A DNA stretch of 56,143 nt. Origin: Nocardia transvalensis NBRC 15921. Lineage in GTDB: Bacteria; Actinomycetota; Actinomycetes; Mycobacteriales; Mycobacteriaceae. Of this stretch, positions 1-8,341 are shown in pieces. A program made the position numbers and the translations under genes. How positions within the stretch are numbered: position 1 is the stretch's first letter; every line of letters begins with the position of its first letter. The stretch is taken from contig NZ_BAGL01000076.1 in assembly GCF_000308875.1 (NCBI RefSeq), forward strand, positions 1 through 56,143, in the 5' to 3' direction. Below the pieces are notes generated by a model. That model saw only the letters and a list, made by a program, of their open reading frames with translations. It did no database searches and was not told the origin of the DNA.

Positions 1-1164
1 GTCCGCGACGTAGCCGACGATCAGGTCGCCCTCGCCCGAATCCGTCCACAGCTTCTTCTCGCGGCGGCCCTCGTTCTTGGAGATCAGCGAGTTGGCGGCG
101 GAGAGGATGTGCTGGGTGGAGCGGTAGTTCTGTTCCAGCAGAATCGTTTCCGCGTCGGGGAAATCGCGCTCGAACTCCTCGATATTGCGGATGGTGGCGC
201 CGCGGAAGGCGTAGATGGACTGGTCGGCGTCGCCCACCACGCACAGTTCGCTGGGCGGTACCGCGTCCTCGCGGCGGACCGGCGCGAATTCCGGATCGGC
301 GGCCGAGGCGCCCGCGTCGGCATCGTCCAGATCGGCGGCGACGTGGTGGCCGACCAGCTCCCGGATCAGCACGTACTGCGCGTGGTTGGTGTCCTGGTAC
401 TCGTCCACCAGGACGTGCCGGAACCGGCGGCGGTAGTACTCGGCGACCTGCGGGTGATGTTGCAGCAGCGCCACCGTCTCGCCGATCAGATCGTCGAAGT
501 CCATGGCGTTGGCGGCGCGCAGCCGGCGCTGGTACTCGGTGTACACCTGCGCGACGATGCCGGGCAGTTCGCTCTCGTCGGATTCCGCGTCGGCCGCGGC
601 CGTTTCGGGGTCGGTGAGCTCGTTCTTGAGCGTGGAGATGGCGGTGGCCAGCAGGCGCGGGGAGTACTTCTTCGCGTCCAGGTCCATATCGCGGATGATC
701 ATCGCCAGCAGGCGGCGGGAATCGTCGGCGTCGTAGATGGAGAAGTTCGAGTTCAGGCCCGGCAGCAGCGCGGCCTGGGTGCGCAGGATGCGCACGCAGC
801 TCGAGTGGAACGTCGACACCCACATACTGGCCGCGCGCGGGCCGATCAGCCCGGCAACGCGCTCGCGCATCTCGGCGGCGGCCTTGTTGGTGAAGGTGAT
901 GGCCAGCACCTGGCCCGGCGTGACGCCGCGGGCGTCCAGCAGGTAGGCGATGCGGCGGGTGAGCACGGCCGTCTTGCCCGATCCCGCGCCGGCGACGATG
1001 AGCAGCGGCGACCCGGTGTGCACCACAGCAGCCCGCTGCTGCGGATTCAACCCCTCGAGTAGGTGATCGGCCCGATTCTGCCTGTCCCCCCGGATCTGCT
1101 CGGGGAGTTGCGAACCTGCCGGTTCCGAAGCGGAACGTGTCGTGTCAGCCACCGTCGTCTCCAT
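1..1164 (-). CDS. pcrA: ATP-dependent DNA helicase UvrD/PcrA (3' end outside window)
   Basis: Superfamily 1A 3'-5' DNA helicase acting in nucleotide excision repair and replication-fork maintenance. The window holds the first 388 codons, open to the left edge. Translating the minus strand from the ATG at 1164 gives an N-terminal tail, the Q-motif region (LNPQQRAAV), Walker A GAGSGKT, motif Ia (AITFTNKAAAEMRERV), Walker B with DEYQDTN, motif III (GDADQSIYAFRGA) and motif IV (QNYRST). These cover domains 1A/1B and the start of 2A. Family members are about 750-780 residues, so half is missing here. A GTG 12 bases inside the frame is an alternative start. The gene is divergent from chorismate mutase, as uvrD1 is in M. 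tuberculosis, which supports PcrA/UvrD1 over UvrD2. Confidence 0.95.
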   Translation of the reverse strand, partial: METTVADTTRSASEPAGSQLPEQIRGDRQNRADHLLEGLNPQQRAAVVHTGSPLLIVAGAGSGKTAVLTRRIAYLLDARGVTPGQVLAITFTNKAAAEMRERVAGLIGPRAASMWVSTFHSSCVRILRTQAALLPGLNSNFSIYDADDSRRLLAMIIRDMDLDAKKYSPRLLATAISTLKNELTDPETAAADAESDESELPGIVAQVYTEYQRRLRAANAMDFDDLIGETVALLQHHPQVAEYYRRRFRHVLVDEYQDTNHAQYVLIRELVGHHVAADLDDADAGASAADPEFAPVRREDAVPPSELCVVGDADQSIYAFRGATIRNIEEFERDFPDAETILLEQNYRSTQHILSAANSLISKNEGRREKKLWTDSGEGDLIVGYVAD

Positions 1165-1467
1165 CGTCCATCCACGCTACCGGCGGGCACCGACAACCTG
1201 TAGTCCGGCGGCCGTGTCCGCGCCACTGGGAAGGATCGTTTGGCACACTTTCGGGCCCGTGGCAGACTGGCCACATGACCAGCGCTCCCGCCTGCTCTGC
1301 TACCCCGCGGATCACTGGCTATCGTGGTCACCGACCGTGCACCTGAGCGCGTATGTTCGACGGGGGGACAATGAAAGGCCCACCGGGCTTGTTTCACGGT
1401 GGAAGAACCGATTGGTAACGGGGTGGGGCCGCCAGCCGATCGAAGTTCTGACACGAGGAGAAGAAGT
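1165..1467. other. Divergent intergenic region between pcrA and chorismate mutase
   Basis: About 300 bp with no convincing gene. It must hold the promoters of both flanking genes. One short inverted repeat is visible at 1259-1274 (GTGGC, six bases, GCCAC). A good ribosome-binding site (GAGGAG) at 1455-1460 precedes the chorismate mutase ATG. Short open frames crossing the region have no start or codon support. Confidence 0.5.
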
Positions 1468-1761
1468 ATGAGTACCTCTACTACCGAGACCGGGTCGGAC
1501 GCCGCACTGCCCAGCAGCGAGGCGGAGATCGAGAAGCTCCGCAAGGAGATCGACCGGCTCGACGCCGAGATCCTTGCCGCCATCAAGCGCCGTACCGAGG
1601 TCTCGCGCATCATCGGCCGCACGCGGATGGCCAACGGCGGCCCGCGGCTCGTGCACTCCCGGGAGATGAAGGTGCTCGAGAGATTCAGCGAACTCGGCCA
1701 GGAGGGTCACACCCTCGCCATGCTGCTGCTGCGCCTGGGACGCGGCCGGCTCGGCCACTGA
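1468..1761 (+). CDS. Chorismate mutase, AroQ type (intracellular)
   Basis: Converts chorismate to prephenate at the head of Phe/Tyr synthesis. The 97-residue, all-helical AroQ protein resembles M. tuberculosis Rv0948c: an EKLRKEIDRLDAEIL helix, RRTEVSRIIGRTRMANGG, LVHSREMKVLERF and the C-terminal LLLRLGRGRLGH. Arg and Glu of the first helices and the conserved Arg-Glu of the HSRE segment are active-site positions in this fold. There is no signal peptide, so it is the cytoplasmic form; in M. tuberculosis that form is poorly active until bound by DAHP synthase through its C-terminus, which is conserved here. The ATG at 1468 has a GAGGAG site about 8 bases upstream; a longer frame opening at 1399 lacks one. 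A hairpin terminator follows. Confidence 0.93.
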   Translation: MSTSTTETGSDAALPSSEAEIEKLRKEIDRLDAEILAAIKRRTEVSRIIGRTRMANGGPRLVHSREMKVLERFSELGQEGHTLAMLLLRLGRGRLGH

Positions 1762-1797
1762 GACCACACGCGGCAGCTCGCCCGCCGCTTCCCTGAA

Positions 1798-1835
1798 ACC
1801 GCCCCGGTGACGTTGTCCCGGGGCGGTTGTCTTTT
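1798..1835 (+). terminator. Intrinsic terminator after chorismate mutase
   Basis: A perfect 10-bp stem (ACCGCCCCGG at 1798-1807 paired with CCGGGGCGGT at 1818-1827) with a 10-base loop is followed by TGTCTTTT. It lies between the convergent stop codons of chorismate mutase and the aldehyde dehydrogenase, so it may serve both. Confidence 0.75.
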
Positions 1836-1850
1836 CGGTCCCTTCGATTC

Positions 1851-3302
1851 TTACGGAAGGGCGATGTACTTCGTGGACAGGTACTCGTCGATGCCCTCGA
1901 AACCGCCCTCGCGGCCGAATCCGGAGGCCTTGACGCCGCCGAAGGGGGCGGCGGGGTCGGAGATGACGCCGCGGTTGATGCCGACCATGCCGGATTCCAG
2001 GCCCTCGGCGATGCGCAGGGCGCGATCGAGATCGCGGGTGTAGGCGTAGGCGACCAGGCCGAATTCGGTGTCGTTGGCGGCGGCCAGCCCCTCCTCCTCG
2101 GTATCGAAGCCGATGATCGGGGCGACCGGGCCGAACACCTCCTCGCGCAGGATGCGCGCGGCCTCGGGAACGTCGGACAGGATCGTCGCCGGGTAGTAGT
2201 ACCCCTGCCCGCCGGGGGCCTTACCGCCGATGCGGACCTCGGCGCCCTTGGCCACCGCGTCGTCGACCAGCTCGGTGACGGTGTCGAGCTGGTCCTGGTT
2301 GATCAGCGGGCCCAGCGTGCTGGACGGATCGCTACCGGGACCGAGCTTGACCTCCTGCATGGCCGCGACGAATTTGTCGGTGAACTCCGCGCGCACGGAG
2401 TTGTGCACGTGGAACCGGTTGGCCGCGGTGCACGCCTCGCCGCCGTTGCGCAGCTTGGCCAGCATGGCGCCGGAGACCGCGGCATCGACGTCGGCGTCCT
2501 CGAACACCACGAAGGGCGCGTTGCCGCCCAGTTCCATCGAGGTGCGCAGCAGGCCGTGCGCGGACTTCTCCACCAGCGTCTTCCCGACCTCGGTGGAACC
2601 GGTGAAGGTCAGCTTGCGCAGCCGGGGGTCGGTGAGCAGGGGTTCGGTCACCGCGCCGGAGTGGCTGCTGGTGATGACCGACAGCACGCCCTCGGGCAGG
2701 CCCGCCTCGGCGCACAGCCGGGCCAGCAGCAGCATGGTCAGCGGGGTCGCGGAGGCCGGTTTCACGATCATGGTGCAGCCCGCCGCCAGCGCGGGGCCGA
2801 TCTTGCGCGTACCCATGGCGAGCGGGAAGTTCCACGGCGTGATCGCCAGGCAGGGACCGACCGGCTGCTTGTGCACCACGATGCGGCCGGTCCCCGTGGG
2901 CGCGGTCTGGTAGCGGCCGTGGATGCGGGCGGCCTCCTCGCTGAACCAGCGGAAGAACTCCGCGCCGTAGCGGACCTCGTTGCGGCTCTCCTGCAGGGCC
3001 TTGCCCATCTCCAGGGTCATCAGCAGGGCGAAATCTTCGGTGCGTTCGACGATGCGGTCGTACACCGCCCGCAGGATCTCCGCGCGCTCGCGGGCGGCGG
3101 TGGCGGCCCACTCGTCCTGGACCGCGACCGCGGCGTCCAGGGCGCGCAGGGCGTCCGCCGGGGCGGCGTCGGCGACGTGGGTCAGCGGCTCGCCCGTGGC
3201 CGGATTCTCGACCGGGAACGTCGCGCCGCCGGTGGCATCCACCGGCCCGCCGATCCAGAGCTGTGTGGGTACGGACTCAAGGAGTTCACGTTCGGACACC
3301 AT
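1851..3302 (-). CDS. gabD: NAD(P)-dependent succinate-semialdehyde-type aldehyde dehydrogenase
   Basis: Aldehyde dehydrogenase superfamily protein of 483 residues, the normal length for GabD-like succinate-semialdehyde dehydrogenases, which oxidise succinate semialdehyde to succinate in the cytosol. Visible landmarks are PWNFPLAMGTRK (cofactor-site Asn), FTGSTEVGKTLVE (nucleotide-binding turn), the general-base Glu in MELGGNAPFVV, and the catalytic Cys in NGGEACTAANRF. The C-terminal PFGGVKASGFGREGG motif is typical of the SSADH branch. Start ATG 3302; GTG at 3299 is equally possible. In M. tuberculosis no such gene lies between pgi and chorismate mutase, so it appears inserted into an otherwise familiar block. 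Substrate assignment is by family only. Confidence 0.85.
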   Translation of the reverse strand: MVSERELLESVPTQLWIGGPVDATGGATFPVENPATGEPLTHVADAAPADALRALDAAVAVQDEWAATAARERAEILRAVYDRIVERTEDFALLMTLEMGKALQESRNEVRYGAEFFRWFSEEAARIHGRYQTAPTGTGRIVVHKQPVGPCLAITPWNFPLAMGTRKIGPALAAGCTMIVKPASATPLTMLLLARLCAEAGLPEGVLSVITSSHSGAVTEPLLTDPRLRKLTFTGSTEVGKTLVEKSAHGLLRTSMELGGNAPFVVFEDADVDAAVSGAMLAKLRNGGEACTAANRFHVHNSVRAEFTDKFVAAMQEVKLGPGSDPSSTLGPLINQDQLDTVTELVDDAVAKGAEVRIGGKAPGGQGYYYPATILSDVPEAARILREEVFGPVAPIIGFDTEEEGLAAANDTEFGLVAYAYTRDLDRALRIAEGLESGMVGINRGVISDPAAPFGGVKASGFGREGGFEGIDEYLSTKYIALP

Positions 3303-3373
3303 GGACCCAAGCCTATGCCTGCCCGCGCGGGGCTACCTGCGAGTCGGCGCGGCGGCAAGTAACCTCGGCGAGT

Positions 3374-5011
3374 GTGAGCAGCGACATCACCGCGACGGCG
3401 GCCTGGCGGAAACTGCGCGATCACCATTCGGCCGTCGCCGACCGGCATCTGCGTGACCTCTTCGCCGACGACCCGGAGCGCGGGCGGGAGCTGACCGTCG
3501 AGGTCGGCGATCTGCACATCGACTACAGCAAGCACCGCGTGACGCGCGAAACCCTCGACCTGCTGGTCGAATTGGCCGAGGCGGCCGGGGTGCCGCAGCG
3601 GCGCGACGCGATGTTCCGCGGCGACCACATCAACACCTCCGAGGACCGCGCGGTCGGGCATGTCGCGCTGCGGCTGCCGGAGGGCGCGTCGATGACCATC
3701 GACGGCGCGGACGCGGGCGCCGAGGTGCACGAGGTGCTGCGCCGGATGGGCGAGTTCAGCGACGCGCTGCGCTCCGGGCAGTGGCGCGGCGCCACCGGCG
3801 AGAGCATCGCGACGGTGGTGAACATCGGGATCGGCGGTTCCGATCTGGGGCCGGTCATGGTGCACCAGGCGCTGCGGCACTACGCCGACGCCGGGATCTC
3901 CGCCCGGTTCGTCTCCAATATCGATCCGGCCGACCTGACCGCGAAACTCGACGGCCTCGATCCGGCGACCACGCTGTTCATCGTGGCGTCCAAGACGTTC
4001 TCCACGCTGGAGACGCTGACCAACGCGACCGCCGCGCGCCGCTGGCTGGTCGCGGCCCTGGGCGAGGACGCGGTCGCCAAGCATTTCGTCGCGGTGTCCA
4101 CCAATGCCGAGCGGGTCTCGGCGTTCGGTATCGACACCGCGAACATGTTCGGCTTCTGGGACTGGGTCGGCGGGCGTTATTCGGTCGATTCGGCGATCGG
4201 GCTGTCGGTGATGGCGACCGTCGGCAAGGAACGGTTCGCCGAATTTCTCGCCGGTATGCACAGCGTCGACGAGCACTTCCGGACCGCTCCCCTGGCGGCC
4301 AACGCGCCGGTGCTGCTCGGCCTGATCGGGGTCTGGTACTCGAACTTCTTCGGCGCGGAATCCCGTGCGGTGCTGCCGTATTCGAACGATCTGAGTCGCT
4401 TCCCCGCCTATCTGCAGCAGCTGACGATGGAGTCCAACGGGAAGTCGGTGCGCGCCGACGGCACCCCCGTCTCCACCTCCACCGGCGAGATCTTCTGGGG
4501 CGAGCCCGGCACCAACGGTCAGCACGCCTTCTATCAGCTGCTGCATCAGGGCACCCGGCTGATACCCGCCGATTTCATCGGATTCGCCCGGCCCACCGAC
4601 GATCTGCCGACCCGCGACGGCACCGGCAGCATGCACGACATCCTGATGAGCAACCTGTTCGCGCAGACCAAGGTGCTCGCCTTCGGCAAATCCGCCGAGG
4701 AGATCGCCGCCGAGGGCACGGACCCGAATCTGGTGCCGCACAAGGTGATGCCGGGTAACCGGCCCACCACCGCCATCCTCGCGCCGCGGCTCACCCCCTC
4801 GGTGGTCGGGCAGCTCATCGCCCTGTACGAACACCAGGTCTTCGTCGAGGGCGCCGTCTGGGGCATCGACAGCTTCGACCAGTGGGGCGTGGAACTCGGC
4901 AAGCAGCAGGCTCTGGCGGTGGAGCCGCTGCTCACCGCCGCCGAAGACCCAGCGCCGCAGTCGGATTCGTCGACCGACGCCCTGATCAGGTGGTATCGAG
5001 CACAACGGTAG
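3374..5011 (+). CDS. pgi: Glucose-6-phosphate isomerase
   Basis: Interconverts glucose 6-phosphate and fructose 6-phosphate in glycolysis and gluconeogenesis. The 545-residue protein has the two SIS folds and both PGI signatures: NIGIGGSDLGPVM and FGFWDWVGGRYSVDSAIG near the middle, and VWGIDSFDQWGVELGKQ near the C-terminus, which includes the catalytic Lys. Other active-site segments are SKTFSTLET (phosphate binding) and YLQQLTMESNGKS (catalytic Glu). The GTG at 3374 matches where homologues begin; the frame stays open upstream to 3263 but that part overlaps the divergent gabD promoter and start. It has its own weak ribosome-binding site. Confidence 0.96.
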   Translation: MSSDITATAAWRKLRDHHSAVADRHLRDLFADDPERGRELTVEVGDLHIDYSKHRVTRETLDLLVELAEAAGVPQRRDAMFRGDHINTSEDRAVGHVALRLPEGASMTIDGADAGAEVHEVLRRMGEFSDALRSGQWRGATGESIATVVNIGIGGSDLGPVMVHQALRHYADAGISARFVSNIDPADLTAKLDGLDPATTLFIVASKTFSTLETLTNATAARRWLVAALGEDAVAKHFVAVSTNAERVSAFGIDTANMFGFWDWVGGRYSVDSAIGLSVMATVGKERFAEFLAGMHSVDEHFRTAPLAANAPVLLGLIGVWYSNFFGAESRAVLPYSNDLSRFPAYLQQLTMESNGKSVRADGTPVSTSTGEIFWGEPGTNGQHAFYQLLHQGTRLIPADFIGFARPTDDLPTRDGTGSMHDILMSNLFAQTKVLAFGKSAEEIAAEGTDPNLVPHKVMPGNRPTTAILAPRLTPSVVGQLIALYEHQVFVEGAVWGIDSFDQWGVELGKQQALAVEPLLTAAEDPAPQSDSSTDALIRWYRAQR

Positions 5012-5017
5012 AAACGG

Positions 5018-5089
5018 CACCTGGTTCCCCGGCGTAGCACGAGGTTCCGGCAGGACACCCGGTCCCCGGCGTAGCACCGAGTTCCCCGG
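5018..5089. repeat. Imperfect direct repeat (two ~33-bp copies) after pgi
   Basis: Copies at about 5018-5050 and 5056-5089 share the core CCCCGGCGTAGCAC followed by a GAGTTCC-like tail. The repeat lies just after the pgi stop codon and upstream of the next gene. Function unknown; it may be slippage duplication. Confidence 0.55.
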
Positions 5090-5167
5090 TGGGGGAATTA
5101 GGGGCATGCATGGTCCCTTCCCGCGGCGTAGACACGTACGCGGGAGGAATTCTCATCGGGAGGGACC

Positions 5168-6013
5168 ATGTCCATCGTCTTTCGTGCCGCCGCGCCCGAA
5201 TCCGCCTCGCTCACCGATCTGGGACCGTTGCAGAACCTGCCCGGGACCTGGATGGGAACCGGGTTCAGCCTCGCCGAACTGCCCGACCACGAGGGTGGCG
5301 CGCCGTTCCGGCTCCGGCTCGACGCCACCCACGAGACGCTGACGTTCACCGAGATCGGCGCACCCATCCTGAACCGCGGAAACGTCCAGGACGACATCGT
5401 CTTTCGCGGGGTGCGCTATCTACAGCAGATCTCCTCGGCCCAGACCGCGGAGTCGCTGCACGTGGAGAACGGCATGTGGCTGTTCGTGCCGCCGACCTCG
5501 GCGCCCCAGGCGGGCCCGACCGTCGTGCGCATGGGCACCATCCCGCACGGCGATTCGTTCCTGGCGCAGGGCGCACCCGTGGCCGATGTGCCGGGCGCGC
5601 CGGAGATTCCGCCGCTGGAATCCACGCCGCCCGGATTCCCGTTCGGCGAAGGGTATTTCCCGCCGCCCGGAACCGTGCTGCCGCCGGGCATTCCGGACGA
5701 GGCGCTGCGCAATCCGGCCGCCCTGCTCCGCCAGGTGCTCAAGGAGCAGACCGTCGTGCACACTACGACGCTGAGCGTGCGGACCGGCCCCGGCGACATC
5801 CGCAACATCGGCTTCGTCACGGCCAACGCGAACGCGACCACCCTGCGCGCCATCCTGTGGATCGAGACGATCCAGCGCCCGGACGGCACCGAAACCCTGC
5901 AATTGCAGTACAGCCAGCACTCGATCCTGCGCTTTCCGGCGGGACCGAACCCCGACCCGGCGGTGCCGATCGACTGGCCCCATATCCAGGTCGGGACGCT
6001 CGTCAAGCAATAG
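5168..6013 (+). CDS. Nitrobindin-like / heme-binding beta-barrel (FABP-type) protein
   Basis: 281 residues with no signal peptide or membrane segment. The opening LQNLPGTWMGTGFSL matches the GxWxGxG start of the nitrobindin/THAP4 and actinobacterial FABP-like barrels. Later segments (RGVRYLQQI, GMWLFVPP, RMGTIPHGDSFLAQG) alternate like beta strands. A Pro-rich insert (roughly residues 140-180) makes it longer than classical nitrobindins (about 160-200 residues). A role in heme or small hydrophobic ligand binding is inferred from the fold only; I cannot point to a clear proximal heme His. It ends seven bases before the convergent aidB stop. Confidence 0.6.
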   Translation: MSIVFRAAAPESASLTDLGPLQNLPGTWMGTGFSLAELPDHEGGAPFRLRLDATHETLTFTEIGAPILNRGNVQDDIVFRGVRYLQQISSAQTAESLHVENGMWLFVPPTSAPQAGPTVVRMGTIPHGDSFLAQGAPVADVPGAPEIPPLESTPPGFPFGEGYFPPPGTVLPPGIPDEALRNPAALLRQVLKEQTVVHTTTLSVRTGPGDIRNIGFVTANANATTLRAILWIETIQRPDGTETLQLQYSQHSILRFPAGPNPDPAVPIDWPHIQVGTLVKQ

Positions 6014-6020
6014 CGCGTCG

Positions 6021-7640
6021 TCAGACGTAGGCACGCTCCAGGATGGCGTCGGTGTCGACGCCGGTGGGCAGGGTACCGAAGGCGATACCCCAGTCGCCCC
6101 CGAACCTGGTGGCGCAGAAGGCATCCGCCACGGCGGCGTGGCCGTGGCGGACCAGTTGCGCGCCTTGCAGCACCAGCGCCATCAACTCGACGACGCGCCG
6201 GCCCCGGTACTCGATATCGGACAGGTCGGTGAGTTCCTTGCCGATGCGGTCGATCGCGTCGTCGAGGTGGTGGTTTCCACCGCGAGCGAGGGACACCTCG
6301 GTGAAGTAGGCCTCGACGGTCTCGGGCTGACGGCCCATGGCGCGCAACGCGTCCAGCGCCGCCACATTGCCGGAGCCCTCCCAGATCGACATCAGCGGGG
6401 CCTCGCGATACAGCCGGGGCATGCCCGACTCCTCGACATATCCGTTGCCGCCCAGGCATTCCAGCGCCTCGGCGGCGTGCACGGGCGCCCGCTTGCAGAC
6501 CCAGTACTTGGTGACCGCCAGCGCGATGCGCCGCAGCGCCGCCTCCGCCGGATCGGACGTGGCGCGGTCGGTGGCCCCGGCCAGCCGCATCATCACGGTG
6601 GTCGCCGCGTCGGACTCGATGGTCAGGTCGGCGAGCACATTGCGCATGGCGGGCTGGTCGATCAGCTTGGCGCCGAACACCTCTCGATACCGGGCATGGT
6701 GCACGGCATGGACGAGACCGGCGCGCATACCGGTGGCCGAGCCGATCACGCAGTCCAAGCGGGTCATGTTCACCATCTCGATGATGGTCTTCACCCCGGC
6801 GCCCTCCGCGCCGACCAGCCAGCCCACCGCGTTCTCGTATTCGATCTCCGAGGAGGCGTTGGACTTGTTGCCGAGTTTGTCCTTGAGCCGCTGCAGCCGT
6901 AGCGGATTGCGGGTGCCGTCGGGCAGGACGCGCGGCAGCAGGAAGCAGGACAGCCCGCCGGGCGCCTGGGCGAGGGTGAGGAACATATCCGACATCGGCG
7001 CCGAGGTGAACCACTTGTGGCCGACGATGCGGTAGGTGCCGTCGGATTGCGGTGTGGCCGTGGTGGTATTGGCCCGCACATCGGAGCCGCCCTGCTTCTC
7101 GGTCATCGACATGCCGGCGATCAGGCCCGCCTTGGTGGATGGTTCGCGCAGGCCGAAATCGTAGGCGCGCGAACCGAGGAGCGGTTCGAACCGGGCGGCC
7201 AGCTCGCGGTTGTGGCGCAGCGCGGGGACCACCGCGTAGGTCATCGAGATCGGGCACATGTGGCCCGCGTCGGCCATGCCCCAGGTGTAGAACTTCGCCG
7301 CGCGGGCGGTGTGCGCGCCCGGCCGCTCGTCGAGCCAGGGCGCGCCGTGCAGGCCGTGCGCGACCGCGACCTTCATCAGCTCGTGCCAGTAGGGATGGAA
7401 TTCGACCTCGTCGACGCGGTGGCCGTAGCGGTCGTGGGTGTGCAGCACCGGCGGGTTGTCGTTGGCGAGGCGGCCCCATTCCTGCGCCTCGGCGCCGCCC
7501 GCCAGCGCGCCCAGCTCCCGCACCTCGGCCTCCGCCCAGCCCGCGCCCTCGCGGTGCAGACCCTCGAGCAGGGCCGGATTGCGGGAGAAGTCGAACGGGA
7601 CGATGTTCGGAACCTGGTTGAACACTTCGTGAGTGGGCAT
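6021..7640 (-). CDS. aidB: AidB-type acyl-CoA dehydrogenase family flavoprotein
   Basis: 539 residues, matching E. coli AidB (541) closely along its length: the THEVFNQVPN N-terminus, REGAGWAEAEV, LCPISMTYA-like CPISMTY, MTEKQGGSDVRANTT (FAD/substrate loop), VGHKWFTSAPMSD, LQRLKDKLGNKSNASSEI and LYREAPLMSIWEGSGNV. AidB belongs to the acyl-CoA dehydrogenase superfamily, binds FAD and DNA in E. coli, and is part of the adaptive response to alkylation. Here it shares an apparent operon with the upstream TetR gene (11-base gap) and faces an enoyl-CoA hydratase across a shared operator, so a lipid or branched-chain acyl-CoA role is as likely as DNA protection. Confidence 0.88.
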   Translation of the reverse strand: MPTHEVFNQVPNIVPFDFSRNPALLEGLHREGAGWAEAEVRELGALAGGAEAQEWGRLANDNPPVLHTHDRYGHRVDEVEFHPYWHELMKVAVAHGLHGAPWLDERPGAHTARAAKFYTWGMADAGHMCPISMTYAVVPALRHNRELAARFEPLLGSRAYDFGLREPSTKAGLIAGMSMTEKQGGSDVRANTTTATPQSDGTYRIVGHKWFTSAPMSDMFLTLAQAPGGLSCFLLPRVLPDGTRNPLRLQRLKDKLGNKSNASSEIEYENAVGWLVGAEGAGVKTIIEMVNMTRLDCVIGSATGMRAGLVHAVHHARYREVFGAKLIDQPAMRNVLADLTIESDAATTVMMRLAGATDRATSDPAEAALRRIALAVTKYWVCKRAPVHAAEALECLGGNGYVEESGMPRLYREAPLMSIWEGSGNVAALDALRAMGRQPETVEAYFTEVSLARGGNHHLDDAIDRIGKELTDLSDIEYRGRRVVELMALVLQGAQLVRHGHAAVADAFCATRFGGDWGIAFGTLPTGVDTDAILERAYV

Positions 7641-7651
7641 GCGGGACTCTC

Positions 7652-8248
7652 CTATTCGTGCAGACCCAGGGCGCGCAGGGCGAAGGTGACGAGTTCGGGT
7701 ACCACCGACTCGCTCTGCAGCGCCTCGGCGAGCGGCCCGACCAGGACCTCACCGATGGCGCCGACCAGAGCGGCGGCGCTGATACGCGGATTCTGCGGCG
7801 GCAGTTGACCGTTGGCGACGCCCTCGGCGACCGCCGATTCGAAGGTGTCGGCGAAGGCGCGGCGGAATCGCAGCCGCTCGGTGTCCACGGCCGCGTCGAC
7901 CGGTTCCGCGAGCAGCACGTAGGCCAGTTTCGGATTCTTCAGCGCGCGACCGGCGAAGGTCTCCACCGCGGCGGTCACGCGCTGCACGGCGCTGCCCTCG
8001 GCGCCTGCCGCGGCCACCGCCGCCACTTCCCGGGTGACGACATCCCGGAAGACGGCCGTGACCAGCTCGGCCTTACCGCTGAAGGTCTTGTAGACGGTGC
8101 CGGTGGCCACGCCCGCCTCGGCGGCGACCACCGCCATGGACAGGCCCGCGAAACCCCGCTCGGACAGCACCCGGGCGGCGGCGTGCACGATCGCGCCGGC
8201 CTGCGCGTCGAGGCGGGCCTGCACGGCCGGCGTTCTGCGGTAGGCCAT
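7652..8248 (-). CDS. TetR/AcrR family transcriptional regulator
   Basis: 198 residues. The N-terminal HTH covers about residues 18-62 (AIVHAAARVLSERGF ... VAAEAGVATGTVYKTFSGK), the standard TetR pattern. The remainder is a helical ligand-binding domain. Its start codon sits three bases from a long palindrome at 8251-8277, so it very likely autoregulates and controls both the co-transcribed aidB and the divergent enoyl-CoA hydratase gene. The inducer is probably an acyl-CoA or related metabolite, inferred from the neighbours. Confidence 0.9.
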   Translation of the reverse strand: MAYRRTPAVQARLDAQAGAIVHAAARVLSERGFAGLSMAVVAAEAGVATGTVYKTFSGKAELVTAVFRDVVTREVAAVAAAGAEGSAVQRVTAAVETFAGRALKNPKLAYVLLAEPVDAAVDTERLRFRRAFADTFESAVAEGVANGQLPPQNPRISAAALVGAIGEVLVGPLAEALQSESVVPELVTFALRALGLHE

Positions 8249-8250
8249 GC

Positions 8251-8277
8251 AAGAAGTGAATCACGGATTCATTTCTT
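8251..8277. promoter_or_regulatory. TetR operator (27-bp palindrome)
   Basis: AAGAAGTGAATC, spacer ACG, GATTCATTTCTT: 12-bp arms with a single mismatch. It lies between the divergent TetR gene and the enoyl-CoA hydratase gene, directly at the TetR start codon. Confidence 0.8.
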
Positions 8278-8341
8278 GACGCAAGGGGACCGCGCCTGCT
8301 CGAATCGGGGCAAGCGAACAGCGAAAGACGGAGGCCCGATC

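Noticed and set aside
3182..5107. Long antisense frame opposite pgi
   Set aside because: It runs across pgi and the gabD promoter, has no ribosome-binding site and no family features; pgi is clearly the gene.
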